NCBI GenBank assembly: GCA_902626585.1
Contig: CACOGA010000001.1
Coordinates: 124,001 to 188,000, forward strand
Direction: 5' to 3'
From: an uncultured Bacteroidota bacterium
Lineage (GTDB): Bacteria > Bacteroidota > Bacteroidia > Flavobacteriales > Flavobacteriaceae
Length of the DNA: 64,000 nt
This document shows positions 25,842 to 34,709 of this stretch, one piece after another. How positions within the stretch are numbered: the first letter of the stretch is position 1; every line of letters begins with the position of its first letter. A program made the position numbers and the translations under genes. The notes beneath the pieces were generated by a model. It had not been told where the DNA came from and ran no database searches. It saw nothing but the letters and a program-made list of their open reading frames with translations.

Positions 25842-28413
25842 TTTAAAAAGCCTACATAAAAACTTGATATATGTGGTCAATTTAATACTGATCAGTTCTA
25901 CATTTTTATTTTCTAGTTTACTGTCATCACAAACAGGTGTTGAAAGATATACTATTGGCAAAATTGAAGTTACTGGAAACACCTCCTTTAGCCCTATTAC
26001 AATTGTTACCTTCTCCGGCCTAAGGGAAGGAGATGCGATAAGTGTTCCTGGGGAGAAGCTAAGCAATGCAATTAAAAAACTTTGGGGCTCAGATCTTTTT
26101 AGTTCTGTTGATATATATAAAACTAATGTTCAAGACGGCATAATAGATCTCGAAATTGAATTATATGACTTACCGGAATTAACTGAGTTAACAGTAACTG
26201 GCATAAAAAAAAGAAAGATTGATGAGGTAATTAAGGAAAATAAACTTCAAACTGGAGTGAAAGTAACTGAAAATCTAATCACTACAACAAAAAACTATTT
26301 AGAAAATAAATACAAAAAAAAGGGTTTCCTAAATGCTAAAGTATTCATAAAAACAGAAGAAGTTTTAGATTCTACCAAAAAATCTAAAGTTAAAATGACA
26401 TTAGACATAATTAAAGGAAATAAAATTAAAATTAACGAAATAAATTTCAATGGAATTAATGAACTAAAGGCAAAAACTCTTGAAAAAGCAATGAAAAATA
26501 CTAAGAGAAAAAAATTCTACAGAATTTTCAAGAGATCAAAGTATGTTCCAGATAATTTTAAAGAAGATCTATCAAGTTTAGTTGACAAATATAAAGAGAA
26601 TGGTTTCAGAGATGCGCGAATTGTTTCAGATACAATACTTAACAATGATGATAAACAGATCGATGTATCAATCTCACTGATTGAGGGTTCTAAATACAGA
26701 TTTGGTAAAATTGAGTATTTAGGTAATAGTGTTTATACAGATCAACAACTTAATCAAATACTAAAAATCAAAGAAGGTGATACTTATAACGGGGTCGAAT
26801 TAGAAAAAAGGATTGCTGACAGGTCAGATCCTGATGCAGATGATTTGAGCAATCTATACCAAAATAATGGCTATCTATTTTCATCAATAACACCTGTTGA
26901 AGTTAACGCAGATGGGAATATTATCGATCTTGAGATCAGAATTAACGAAGGTAAACCTGCATACTTTAACAAGATTTCTGTTGTTGGGAATAATAAGACT
27001 AATGACCATGTCATATACCGTGAAATAAGGACTAGACCAGGACAATTATACAGTAAAGCAAACGTATTTAGATCTCTGAGAGAATTAGGTCAATTAGGGT
27101 TTTTTGATCCTCAGTTAATTTCACCCGATTTTAAAAATATTAATCCAACCTTTGGTACTGTTGACCTAGAGTACACACTTGTTGAAACCGGATCAAGCCA
27201 AATTGAACTTCAGGGAGGCTATGGTGGTGGTGGATTTATCGGAACAATAGGGCTTTCATTTAATAACTTCTCCATCAAAAATATTTTCAAAAAAGAGGCA
27301 TATACCCCTATTCCGATGGGTGATGGTCAACGACTAGCTTTGAGACTACAGGCTAGTAGATTTTATACGGTTAACAGCTTCAATTTTACAGAGCCTTGGC
27401 TTGGAGGTAAAAGGCCTGTACAATTTTCTGTCCAACTATCCCAAACCAAACAATTTATGTTTAATCCCTACAATTATACAGCAGATAAATCAAGATATTT
27501 CAATATTTCTGGACTTTCTGTAGGTTTAGCAAAAAGGTTAACCGTTCCTGACGATTATTTTACCCTATCTCAATTCATAGGCTTTCAGTACTATGATCTG
27601 AATGAATATAACACTGGGTTGTTTACTTTTGGTAATGGGTCATCTAATAATTTATCTTACACAGTTGCCTTGAGCAGAAATAATACGTATACAGATCCAA
27701 TTTATCCAACTGGTGGATCAAATTTCACTCTTTCTGCAAAATTGACTTTTCCTTATTCGGCATTTAATGATGTTGATTATAAAGCTTTGAAAGATGAAAG
27801 AGATGAATTAGTGGAAGAATTGGGGGTAGATCCAGCAAACACATCAGCTGGTGATAGAATCGCTGAAATTGATCAAGAAAGATATAAATGGCTTGAGTTT
27901 TATAAAATTAAATTCAGAGGAGAATGGTTTACTGCTCTTACCAAAAAGCTGGTTCTACGTCCAGCCTTCGAATTTGGTTTCCTAGGAGCATATAATAATG
28001 ATCGGGGTGTAATTCCTTTTGAAAGGTTTTTTCTGGGAGGTGATGGAATGGGAATGTATAATCTTGATGGCAGAGAGAATATTCCTCTAAGGGGTTATCC
28101 AAATCAATCATTATCAGCTCAAGATGGAGGCTCAATCTACAATAAATATTCACTGGAATTAAGATACCCAATTAGTTTGGGTGAACAGGCTAAAATATTT
28201 GCACTAACATTTATTGAAGGTGGTTCATCATATAATAGTTTTAGGGATTTTGACCCGTTTCTACTTAAAAGATCTGCCGGAATTGGTGTTCGATTATTTA
28301 TGCCACAATTTGGTCTATTAGGTATAGACTTTGGCCATGGATTTGATCCACTGCCAAACCAATCCTCAAAACATGGTTGGGAAACACATTTTATTTTTGG
28401 CCAAAACTTTTAA
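25825..28413 (+). CDS. bamA: Outer membrane protein assembly factor BamA
   Basis: Inserts beta-barrel proteins into the outer membrane. I choose GTG 25825, giving an 862-residue precursor with a signal segment (LIYVVNLILISSTFLFSSLLSSQTG). The open frame extends 114 bases further upstream inside uppS, but that part looks like out-of-frame uppS sequence. Five POTRA repeats follow (about residues 30-400; YTIGKIEVTGNTSF opens the first), then a 16-strand barrel with the conserved lid-loop motif (RGYPNQ) and a C-terminal strand ending in phenylalanine (FIFGQNF). An internal charged segment (KALKDERDELVEELGV, about 655-670) is a loop insertion in the barrel. Two ompH/skp chaperone genes follow, as expected. 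Confidence 0.94.
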   Translation: MNKLNNLKSLHKNLIYVVNLILISSTFLFSSLLSSQTGVERYTIGKIEVTGNTSFSPITIVTFSGLREGDAISVPGEKLSNAIKKLWGSDLFSSVDIYKTNVQDGIIDLEIELYDLPELTELTVTGIKKRKIDEVIKENKLQTGVKVTENLITTTKNYLENKYKKKGFLNAKVFIKTEEVLDSTKKSKVKMTLDIIKGNKIKINEINFNGINELKAKTLEKAMKNTKRKKFYRIFKRSKYVPDNFKEDLSSLVDKYKENGFRDARIVSDTILNNDDKQIDVSISLIEGSKYRFGKIEYLGNSVYTDQQLNQILKIKEGDTYNGVELEKRIADRSDPDADDLSNLYQNNGYLFSSITPVEVNADGNIIDLEIRINEGKPAYFNKISVVGNNKTNDHVIYREIRTRPGQLYSKANVFRSLRELGQLGFFDPQLISPDFKNINPTFGTVDLEYTLVETGSSQIELQGGYGGGGFIGTIGLSFNNFSIKNIFKKEAYTPIPMGDGQRLALRLQASRFYTVNSFNFTEPWLGGKRPVQFSVQLSQTKQFMFNPYNYTADKSRYFNISGLSVGLAKRLTVPDDYFTLSQFIGFQYYDLNEYNTGLFTFGNGSSNNLSYTVALSRNNTYTDPIYPTGGSNFTLSAKLTFPYSAFNDVDYKALKDERDELVEELGVDPANTSAGDRIAEIDQERYKWLEFYKIKFRGEWFTALTKKLVLRPAFEFGFLGAYNNDRGVIPFERFFLGGDGMGMYNLDGRENIPLRGYPNQSLSAQDGGSIYNKYSLELRYPISLGEQAKIFALTFIEGGSSYNSFRDFDPFLLKRSAGIGVRLFMPQFGLLGIDFGHGFDPLPNQSSKHGWETHFIFGQNF

Positions 28414-28449
28414 TAAAATATTTGAACTATTTTTACGTTCTAATTTATC

Positions 28450-29181
28450 ATGAAAAAAATATATTTTTTTGCTTTGCTGTTTTTATCGACTTGCTTTGTT
28501 AATGCACAAAGAAACGTTAAAATTGGTTACATTGATACGGAGTATATCCTTGAAAATCTTCCAGAATATAATCAGGTTTCAGAGAGATTAGAGGAAAAGG
28601 CTGCAGGCTGGAAAAATGAAATTGAAGACAGATCAAGAAAAATTCAACAAAAGAAAGATGCCCTAAACTCAGAAAGAATATTATTAACAAATGAGATGAT
28701 TGATGAAATTGAAGAAGAAATATCCCTTGATGAAGAAGAACTTAGCGAATATCAACAAAAAAGATTTGGTCCGCGAGGAGATTTAATTATACAAAAACAA
28801 CAATTGATTCAACCTATTCAGGACCAAATATTTAACGCTATCAAGGAATTGGCAAAATCTAGAAATTATGATTTTATTTTTGATAAATCAGCCGATATCG
28901 TAATGCTTTATTCAGATAGAAGATTTGATGTGAGTGATCAGATACTAAGAACCATTTCCAGAGCTAATAACAGAAGAAAAATTGACTCTAGAAAAGATAA
29001 AAGAGAAATCGAAAAAGAAAGCCTGATTGATGAATCAGATTTGATTACGGAAACAGAAAAAATTGAAAGAAACAACGATAGAGATGAAAAAAATGATGAG
29101 CCTAAGAAAAAACTATCGGTTAAAGAGCTTCTCGAGCAAAGAAAACAAAAAAATAGTAATAAAAGAAAAGTAAAAGATTAG
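28450..29181 (+). CDS. OmpH/Skp family periplasmic chaperone, long form with charged tail
   Basis: A 243-residue Skp-like protein with signal peptide MKKIYFFALLFLSTCFVNAQ and mature start VKIGYIDTEYILENLPEYNQV, typical of OmpH. Residues about 40-130 form the long coiled-coil tentacles rich in Glu/Lys. From about residue 170 there is a highly charged extension (repeated Arg/Lys/Asp/Glu, including SRKDKREIEKESLIDES) absent from classical Skp (about 160 residues). It lies between bamA and a second, normal-length ompH. Probable role: holding unfolded outer-membrane proteins for BamA. Confidence 0.88.
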   Translation: MKKIYFFALLFLSTCFVNAQRNVKIGYIDTEYILENLPEYNQVSERLEEKAAGWKNEIEDRSRKIQQKKDALNSERILLTNEMIDEIEEEISLDEEELSEYQQKRFGPRGDLIIQKQQLIQPIQDQIFNAIKELAKSRNYDFIFDKSADIVMLYSDRRFDVSDQILRTISRANNRRKIDSRKDKREIEKESLIDESDLITETEKIERNNDRDEKNDEPKKKLSVKELLEQRKQKNSNKRKVKD

Positions 29182-29189
29182 TACCTTTA
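29182..29189 (+). promoter_or_regulatory. Possible internal -7 promoter element before the second ompH
   Basis: TACCTTTA matches TAnnTTTG in 7 of 8 positions and begins directly after the stop of the first ompH, 34 bases before the next ATG. It could give separate expression of the second chaperone. Confidence 0.35.
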
Positions 29190-29223
29190 CTAACATTAAA
29201 ATTTAAAACACAAAATATTAATT

Positions 29224-29727
29224 ATGAAGAAGATTAAAATATCATTGGTAATTTTACTTTTTGCATTAAGTTTTTCAACATTTGCACAATCCAAAGTTGC
29301 TCATATTAATACGACTGAGCTAGTTGCATCAATGCCAGAAATGAATGATGCTAAAGCTGAGCTAGAGAAACTTGCAAAAACATATGAGACTGATATTCAG
29401 ACAATGGCTGCTGAACTTCAAAGTAAGGTAAAACAATATGACACTGAAGCTGCAGCTCAGACTGATGAAGAAAATGCTAAAAGACTTCAAGAGGTACAGG
29501 GAATGGAGCAAAGTATAAGACAATATCAAGCACAAGCTCAACAAGAATTACAGAAAAAGGAGTTTGATCTTTTAAAACCAATTACAGAAAAAGCTCAGAC
29601 TGCAATTAACAAAGTTGCTGGGATAATGGGATTTGATTACGTTTTAGACTCAACTCAAGGTCAAGGAGTTATTGTTGCAAATGGAACAGACTTGATGGAA
29701 GAGGTTAAAAAAGAGCTTGGATTCTAG
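29224..29727 (+). CDS. OmpH/Skp family periplasmic chaperone
   Basis: A 167-residue protein of classical Skp size: signal peptide ending in TFAQ (about residue 21), SKVAHINTTELVASMPEMNDA, a coiled-coil centre rich in Ala/Glu/Gln (about 40-115), and the end GFDYVLDSTQGQGVIVANGTDLMEEVKKELG. Chaperone for unfolded outer-membrane proteins, paired with BamA upstream. Its codon choice (more Ala, Gln, Glu) is less AT-extreme than its neighbours, in line with high expression. A strong terminator follows. Confidence 0.92.
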   Translation: MKKIKISLVILLFALSFSTFAQSKVAHINTTELVASMPEMNDAKAELEKLAKTYETDIQTMAAELQSKVKQYDTEAAAQTDEENAKRLQEVQGMEQSIRQYQAQAQQELQKKEFDLLKPITEKAQTAINKVAGIMGFDYVLDSTQGQGVIVANGTDLMEEVKKELGF

Positions 29728-29748
29728 AAATAATTCATTAAAATATCA

Positions 29749-29779
29749 AAGCTGTCTATATTAGGCAGCTTTTTTTTTA
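29749..29779 (+). terminator. Terminator of the nadK-bamA-ompH operon
   Basis: AAGCTGTC (29749-29756) pairs with GGCAGCTT (29764-29771) around a 7-base loop, followed by a run of T to about 29778. It lies 21 bases after the second ompH and nine bases before murI. Confidence 0.8.
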
Positions 29780-29787
29780 CAAAATAT

Positions 29788-30564
29788 ATGAAAAGTCCGA
29801 TTGGTATATTTGACTCAGGAATTGGAGGTCTTTCAATTTTAGAAAAATTAAAAGAAAAATTACCCCATGAAAATTTTATATATCTAGCCGATAATCTGAA
29901 TTGTCCATATGGTAATAAAACGAAAGAAGAAATATTTTTTCTTAGTCATAAAAATTGTAAAAAATTAATCGAATTCAACTGCAAAATTATAGTTATAGCA
30001 TGTAATACAGCTACAACTAATAGTATTAAAAAAATTAGAGAAATCATTTCAATTCCAATAATAGGAATTGAACCTGCGATCAAACCTGCGATCAACTATA
30101 CTAAAACAAAAAACATTGGAATTTTAGCAACAGAAAATACCTTAACCAGTAAACTTTTTTTTAAAACACTAAGTGAAAATAAAATTGATAATATTAATAT
30201 TCATGAAAAAATTGGCTATCAGTTAGTAAACATGATTGAAGAGGGTTTACATTCAAAAAGCAAAATTTTAAAAATTTTAAAATCATATTTAAACCCAATG
30301 ATAAATGAGAATATTGATTGTCTTCTTTTGGGTTGTACTCATTATAATCATGTAATAGAGATGATTAAAGAACTTCTACCAAATGATATCAAAATATTGG
30401 ATACAATAGACGCAGTCAATAGACAGGTTTTAAATCAACTTAAATCTCATGATATTTTAAATATATCTACAAAAAACAGATATATAAAGGTTTTCTATAA
30501 CGGAAGCAAGTTGTCTAAAAACTTCTTGAAAGAAAGTTATGATTTAAATTATCTTAAATTTTAG
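29788..30564 (+). CDS. murI: Glutamate racemase
   Basis: Makes D-glutamate for peptidoglycan. The 258-residue cytoplasmic enzyme has FDSGIGGLS (Asp9), the first catalytic cysteine in ACNTATTNS (Cys72) and the second in LLGCTHYNH (Cys183). Length is normal. It lies just after the operon terminator, so it may rely on leaky read-through or a promoter in that hairpin region; no clear -7 box is visible. The stop is one base from that of the convergent PorP/SprF gene. Confidence 0.95.
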   Translation: MKSPIGIFDSGIGGLSILEKLKEKLPHENFIYLADNLNCPYGNKTKEEIFFLSHKNCKKLIEFNCKIIVIACNTATTNSIKKIREIISIPIIGIEPAIKPAINYTKTKNIGILATENTLTSKLFFKTLSENKIDNINIHEKIGYQLVNMIEEGLHSKSKILKILKSYLNPMINENIDCLLLGCTHYNHVIEMIKELLPNDIKILDTIDAVNRQVLNQLKSHDILNISTKNRYIKVFYNGSKLSKNFLKESYDLNYLKF

Positions 30565-30565
30565 A

Positions 30566-31588
30566 TTATTTGAGCCATGGGCATTCACAATCATATCTCT
30601 GCTTGCGACATCCAAAATTAAAACCTAGGGTAATTTGATGATATCCTCCATTATCAAAAACAACAGAATTAGATTGGTATGAATAAGTGTATGCGAAAAC
30701 AAAACCATCAAATTGTAATCCAACTAGCGGAGTAATATATTGAAGTTTCTGTGTTTTAATTTGATCTTGTGAATTAAGGTACTCAGCGCCATCAAAACTA
30801 TTTCTATAAGAAAGACCTGCCCATAGCCTACCAAAATCAGTTTCTCTGTATACTTTAAAGTTAATATCAGCAAACGTTTCCTTAGTAGCATCTTTATGGG
30901 CAAACATTAATGAAGGTTCAAAATTCCAATTATTTGAGGAATCAGAAAATAAGTACCCTGTTGAAAATAGATAAGTTCTAAGGTTATTATAACTTAAGCC
31001 TTGCTCATTAAAATTAATACCATCGTTATTCAATAGGTTCTTAATTGATGCATGAGCATAAAAATCTAAGTACTGATAAGAAAATCCAAAATCAATATTA
31101 AAGTCAGTTGCACTTTGTTCAAAACCAGAGATTAAAGGGTCAAATCCACCTGCTAAAAAAGCAGATTCATCAAGTTTATACTGAATCATACCAGCACTTA
31201 AACCGAATGATAACATATCTAAATCTAACTCACTTCTTGAAAACATAATGTGATGAGCATATGTTACATAAGCTCCAGACTGTGAATGATATCCATTTTG
31301 ATCTTTAAATGCTATTGTACCAAGTGCAGACCTAGAATCTCCAATTCTACCATTAATACTGACCGTTTGCAAATTAGGAGCTTCACTTTGATCCATCCAC
31401 TGCTTTCTTCCTGTAAAACGAACTTTTGTACAATTTGCTGCTCCCGCCATCGAAGGGAACAAAAGATAATAATTGTCTGTCAAATAATCTGAATAAATAG
31501 GGAGTCCCTCTTGAGAATAAGATTTTGTATTAAAAATTAGAAATACAAGGAATGATAAGATTATTATATTAGCCCTCATTTTGTTCAT
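30566..31588 (-). CDS. Type IX secretion PorP/SprF family outer-membrane protein
   Basis: A 340-residue outer-membrane barrel protein of the PorP/SprF family, which anchors type IX secretion or gliding adhesins. I start at ATG 31588, giving a signal peptide (MNKMRANIIILSFLVFLIF...YSQ); a longer open frame upstream has no signal and crosses the promoter. The family opening GLPIYSDYLTDNYYLLFPSMAGAANC and R-x-QWMDQSEAPNLQTVSINGR are clear, followed by alternating barrel strands and a C-terminal HQITLGFNFGC. No large adhesin gene (such as sprB) is adjacent, so this is a stand-alone paralogue. Confidence 0.88.
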   Translation of the reverse strand: MNKMRANIIILSFLVFLIFNTKSYSQEGLPIYSDYLTDNYYLLFPSMAGAANCTKVRFTGRKQWMDQSEAPNLQTVSINGRIGDSRSALGTIAFKDQNGYHSQSGAYVTYAHHIMFSRSELDLDMLSFGLSAGMIQYKLDESAFLAGGFDPLISGFEQSATDFNIDFGFSYQYLDFYAHASIKNLLNNDGINFNEQGLSYNNLRTYLFSTGYLFSDSSNNWNFEPSLMFAHKDATKETFADINFKVYRETDFGRLWAGLSYRNSFDGAEYLNSQDQIKTQKLQYITPLVGLQFDGFVFAYTYSYQSNSVVFDNGGYHQITLGFNFGCRKQRYDCECPWLK

Positions 31589-31630
31589 ATTAAAGGAATC
31601 AATAACTATACCGTTAAGGAGTAAGTCGCT

Positions 31631-31638
31631 CAAATATA
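31631..31638 (-). promoter_or_regulatory. -7 promoter element of the PorP/SprF gene
   Basis: TATATTTG on the minus strand, a perfect match, 42 bases before ATG 31588. A TTG lies about 24 bases upstream in roughly the -33 position. Confidence 0.6.
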
Positions 31639-31693
31639 TAAATTTTAATAGACATATCTTATCAATTATTTTAGTAAAGACTCTATATTTATC

Positions 31694-31701
31694 TACTTTT
31701 G
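31694..31701 (+). promoter_or_regulatory. -7 promoter element of the NFU gene
   Basis: TACTTTTG, a perfect TAnnTTTG match, ends 13 bases before ATG 31715 (an in-frame ATG also occurs at 31721). TTAG stands 19 bases upstream in the -33 position. Divergent from the PorP promoter. Confidence 0.6.
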
Positions 31702-31714
31702 CAGAGAAATATCT

Positions 31715-32590
31715 ATGAAAATGAATTATACTGTTAAAATCGAGAGGACTCAGAATAAGTTTATAAATAAGTTCGAAGTTAATGAGTTTATCACGAATCA
31801 TGAGAGTTTTGAATATAATAATATTGATGAAGCCAAAAATTCAAAGCTAGCTCAAGAATTATTTTATTTACCTTTTGTAAAAAAGGTATATGTAACCTCT
31901 TCTTTTATTTCAATTGAAAGATTTAATATAGTTGAATGGGAAGATGTCGAGGACGAAGTCAAAAGATTAATAGAAAATTATCTAAATAGCGGAAGGAAAG
32001 TTATTAATGAAGTTGAAAAAAGTAAAACTAATCCAATCTCAATTTATACCGAAAGTACTCCGAACCCATCAGTTTTAAAATTTGTTTCAAATAAATTAAT
32101 TGTTGAAGATAGTTTTGAATATAATAATATTGAAGAAGCCCAGGAAATGGATTTCGCAAAGAAACTATTTGAATTCTCTTACATTAAAAGTATTTATATT
32201 TCAAAAAATTTTATTTCAATAACCAAGTATGATGTGAAAAATTGGGATGAGATTTCTTTAGAATTAAGAAATTTTATCAAAAGCTATTTAGAAAATAACA
32301 AAATAATCACAAGCAATACTAAAATTGAAGTCAATCAAACTGATTTAGATGTTACATCAAAACAAATAGTATCAATACTTGATGAATATATTCGGCCAGC
32401 AGTTGCGTCTGACGGAGGAAATATTTTATTTGATTCTTATGATCCACAAAAAAAATTGGTAAAAGTAATACTTCAGGGAGCATGTAGTGGATGTCCTTCA
32501 TCCACAATAACACTAAAAAATGGTATTGAAAATATGCTAAAAGAAATGCTTTCAGAAAAAGTCAATTCCGTTGAGGCAATAAACGGATAA
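31715..32590 (+). CDS. NFU-type iron-sulfur scaffold protein with duplicated N-terminal domain
   Basis: Iron-sulfur cluster carrier. The 291 residues hold two copies of the Nfu N-terminal domain (about 31-92 and 132-193), each with S-FEYNNI-EA, a -YV/YIS-x-FISI- strand and a -W-x-x-I/V- helix, then the C-terminal NifU domain with the cluster-binding Cys257 and Cys260 in GACSGCPSS. Only the second copy keeps the ESTPNPSVLKF opening; the first is degenerate there. I recall the same double-headed layout from other flavobacterial NFU proteins. Cytoplasmic. The DUF255 gene follows after 28 bases with its own promoter. Confidence 0.92.
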   Translation: MKMNYTVKIERTQNKFINKFEVNEFITNHESFEYNNIDEAKNSKLAQELFYLPFVKKVYVTSSFISIERFNIVEWEDVEDEVKRLIENYLNSGRKVINEVEKSKTNPISIYTESTPNPSVLKFVSNKLIVEDSFEYNNIEEAQEMDFAKKLFEFSYIKSIYISKNFISITKYDVKNWDEISLELRNFIKSYLENNKIITSNTKIEVNQTDLDVTSKQIVSILDEYIRPAVASDGGNILFDSYDPQKKLVKVILQGACSGCPSSTITLKNGIENMLKEMLSEKVNSVEAING

Positions 32591-32605
32591 AATCTAATCA
32601 TTTTG

Positions 32606-32613
32606 TACTTTTG
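32606..32613 (+). promoter_or_regulatory. -7 promoter element of the DUF255 gene
   Basis: TACTTTTG, a perfect match, ending five bases before ATG 32619. Transcription would begin at or next to the start codon, predicting a leaderless mRNA. Confidence 0.55.
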
Positions 32614-32618
32614 ATTGG

Positions 32619-34709
32619 ATGACTAAAAATTTATTAAAAATATTTATTACAGTTTTTATTTTAATTTCATGTGATGACAATATGAATAAAGGAAATAATT
32701 TAAAAAATGAAACCAGTCCGTACCTACTTCAGCACGTAGAAAATCCTGTTAACTGGAATCCTTGGGATAAAAAATATTTAGATAAAGCTAAAAAAGAGAA
32801 TAAACTTGTTATCATTAGTATCGGATATGCATCCTGTCATTGGTGTCACGTTATGGAAAGGGAAAGCTTTCAAGATTCAACTGTTGCAAAGCTTATGAAT
32901 GACAAATTTATTTCAATAAAAGTAGACAGGGAAGAAAGACCTGATATTGATCAAGTTTACATGAATGCTATTCAACTAATTACTGGAAGTGGTGGTTGGC
33001 CACTTAATGTTATAACACTTCCTGATGGTAGGCCTATTTGGGGGGGGACATATTTTTCAAAGGGACAGTGGATTTCAGCCCTAAAACAAATTTCTGAAAT
33101 ATATGAGACTGAACCAGAAAAATTTATTTCATATGCGAATAGAGTTCAGGAAGGGATAAATACACTTAATGATGTAGTTATGCAAACAGATAGCTTTGAA
33201 AATATCGATATTAATAAGTACTCGAAACTATTGCTCAAAAATATTGATGAAGAGTTTGGTGGATTCAATGGTGCACCAAAATTTATGATGCCAAATAATC
33301 TGAATTTTTTGTTAAGATATAGTGTTCAAGAAAAACAAGAAAAATCAAAAGATAAAATTTTAAGTACACTAGATAAAATGGCATATGGTGGAATATTTGA
33401 TCATGTTGAAGGTGGTTTTTCTAGATATTCTGTTGATGAAAGATGGCATATACCACATTTTGAAAAAATGTTGTACGACAATGGTCAATTAATGAGTCTG
33501 TATTCTGTGGGCTACAAAATTTCTGATAAAGATTTATATAAAGACGTGGTGTACAAAATTCATGAATATATTGATTCTGAAATGAAAGATATTTCTGGAG
33601 GATATTATTCATCATTGGACGCTGATAGTAAGTTGGATGACGGGACTTATGCCGAAGGTGAATATTACTCTTGGGAAAAAGAAGAGCTTGAAAGAATAAT
33701 CGGAGAAAACTTTGACTTATTTTCTGAATATTATAATGTAAATGATAATGGTTTTTGGGAAGAAGAAAATAAATATGTTCTAATCAGATCAATTTCTGAT
33801 ATCGAATTCATTAATAAAAATAAACTAGACTCAGCTACATTTCAAAAAATTAAATCAGAATGGATATATAAACTTAAACTAGCAAAAATAGATAAGAAAA
33901 AACCTAGTCTTGATTACAAAATAATAACTTCATGGAATGGTCTAATGATAAGTGGATATGTTGATGCATATAAATCTTTTAACGATGAGATATTTAAAAA
34001 TGAAGCAATTAATGCTGGTGAATTCATATTCAAAAATTTGATAAAAAAAGACGGTGGATTACACCATAATTTTGTAAACGGGAAAAGTAAAATAAATGGA
34101 TATCTAGAAGACTATGCAACTGTGATTCAAGCTAGTCTTGACTTGTACGAGGTTACATTAAATCAAAAATGGATTGAGAGAGCATTAAATTTATCTGAAT
34201 ATGTTCTAAGTAATTTCTCTGGAGTTGAGTCAGAACTGTTTTACTTCACTTCTTCTCAGGATGAAGATTTAATTTCAAGATCTGTTGAGTTTAGAGATAA
34301 TGTTATACCCTCTAGTAATTCCATAATGGCAAAAAATTTATTTAGACTTTATCATTATTTTGATAAGCAAGAATACTATGAAAAAGCTCAAAATATGAGC
34401 TTATCGGTTACAGCTGAGTTTGAGACTTACCCTAGTGGATATACAAATTGGTTTGATTTAATTTACAATTTTAAATCAAATTATTATGAGATAGCTGTAG
34501 TTGGCGAGAATTCAATTAAACAAGTTGAAGAAATAAACAAAAAATATATACCCAACAAATTAATAATTGGTTCAAAATCAGAAAACAACCTACCCCTATT
34601 AAAAAACAGATACGTAGAAGGAAAAACGCTAATATATGTTTGTGTTAATAAGGCATGTAAAATGCCAACCGAAGACCTAGATGAAGCATTATCGTTGGTT
34701 AAGTATTAA
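32619..34709 (+). CDS. DUF255 thioredoxin-domain lipoprotein (YyaL/SSP411 family)
   Basis: A 696-residue protein with a lipoprotein signal (MTKNLLKIFITVFILISC, lipobox ILISC, Cys18), so it is probably anchored in the envelope. The N-terminal thioredoxin-like domain has the motif CHWCHVM (Cys73, Cys76) in the family signature YASCHWCHVMERESFQD. A large (alpha/alpha) barrel like that of glycoside hydrolases follows (about 210-600), with HFEKMLYDNGQL and DADSKLDDGTYAEGEYYSW. The family function is unsettled: some members are called thymidylate kinase or N-acylglucosamine epimerase-like without proof. Its end overlaps the convergent tsaB by 11 bases. Confidence 0.87.
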   Translation: MTKNLLKIFITVFILISCDDNMNKGNNLKNETSPYLLQHVENPVNWNPWDKKYLDKAKKENKLVIISIGYASCHWCHVMERESFQDSTVAKLMNDKFISIKVDREERPDIDQVYMNAIQLITGSGGWPLNVITLPDGRPIWGGTYFSKGQWISALKQISEIYETEPEKFISYANRVQEGINTLNDVVMQTDSFENIDINKYSKLLLKNIDEEFGGFNGAPKFMMPNNLNFLLRYSVQEKQEKSKDKILSTLDKMAYGGIFDHVEGGFSRYSVDERWHIPHFEKMLYDNGQLMSLYSVGYKISDKDLYKDVVYKIHEYIDSEMKDISGGYYSSLDADSKLDDGTYAEGEYYSWEKEELERIIGENFDLFSEYYNVNDNGFWEEENKYVLIRSISDIEFINKNKLDSATFQKIKSEWIYKLKLAKIDKKKPSLDYKIITSWNGLMISGYVDAYKSFNDEIFKNEAINAGEFIFKNLIKKDGGLHHNFVNGKSKINGYLEDYATVIQASLDLYEVTLNQKWIERALNLSEYVLSNFSGVESELFYFTSSQDEDLISRSVEFRDNVIPSSNSIMAKNLFRLYHYFDKQEYYEKAQNMSLSVTAEFETYPSGYTNWFDLIYNFKSNYYEIAVVGENSIKQVEEINKKYIPNKLIIGSKSENNLPLLKNRYVEGKTLIYVCVNKACKMPTEDLDEALSLVKY

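Noticed and set aside
31589-31801. Longer PorP/SprF frame extending over the divergent NFU promoter
   Set aside because: It would put 71 residues before the signal peptide and would cross the -7 boxes of both genes.
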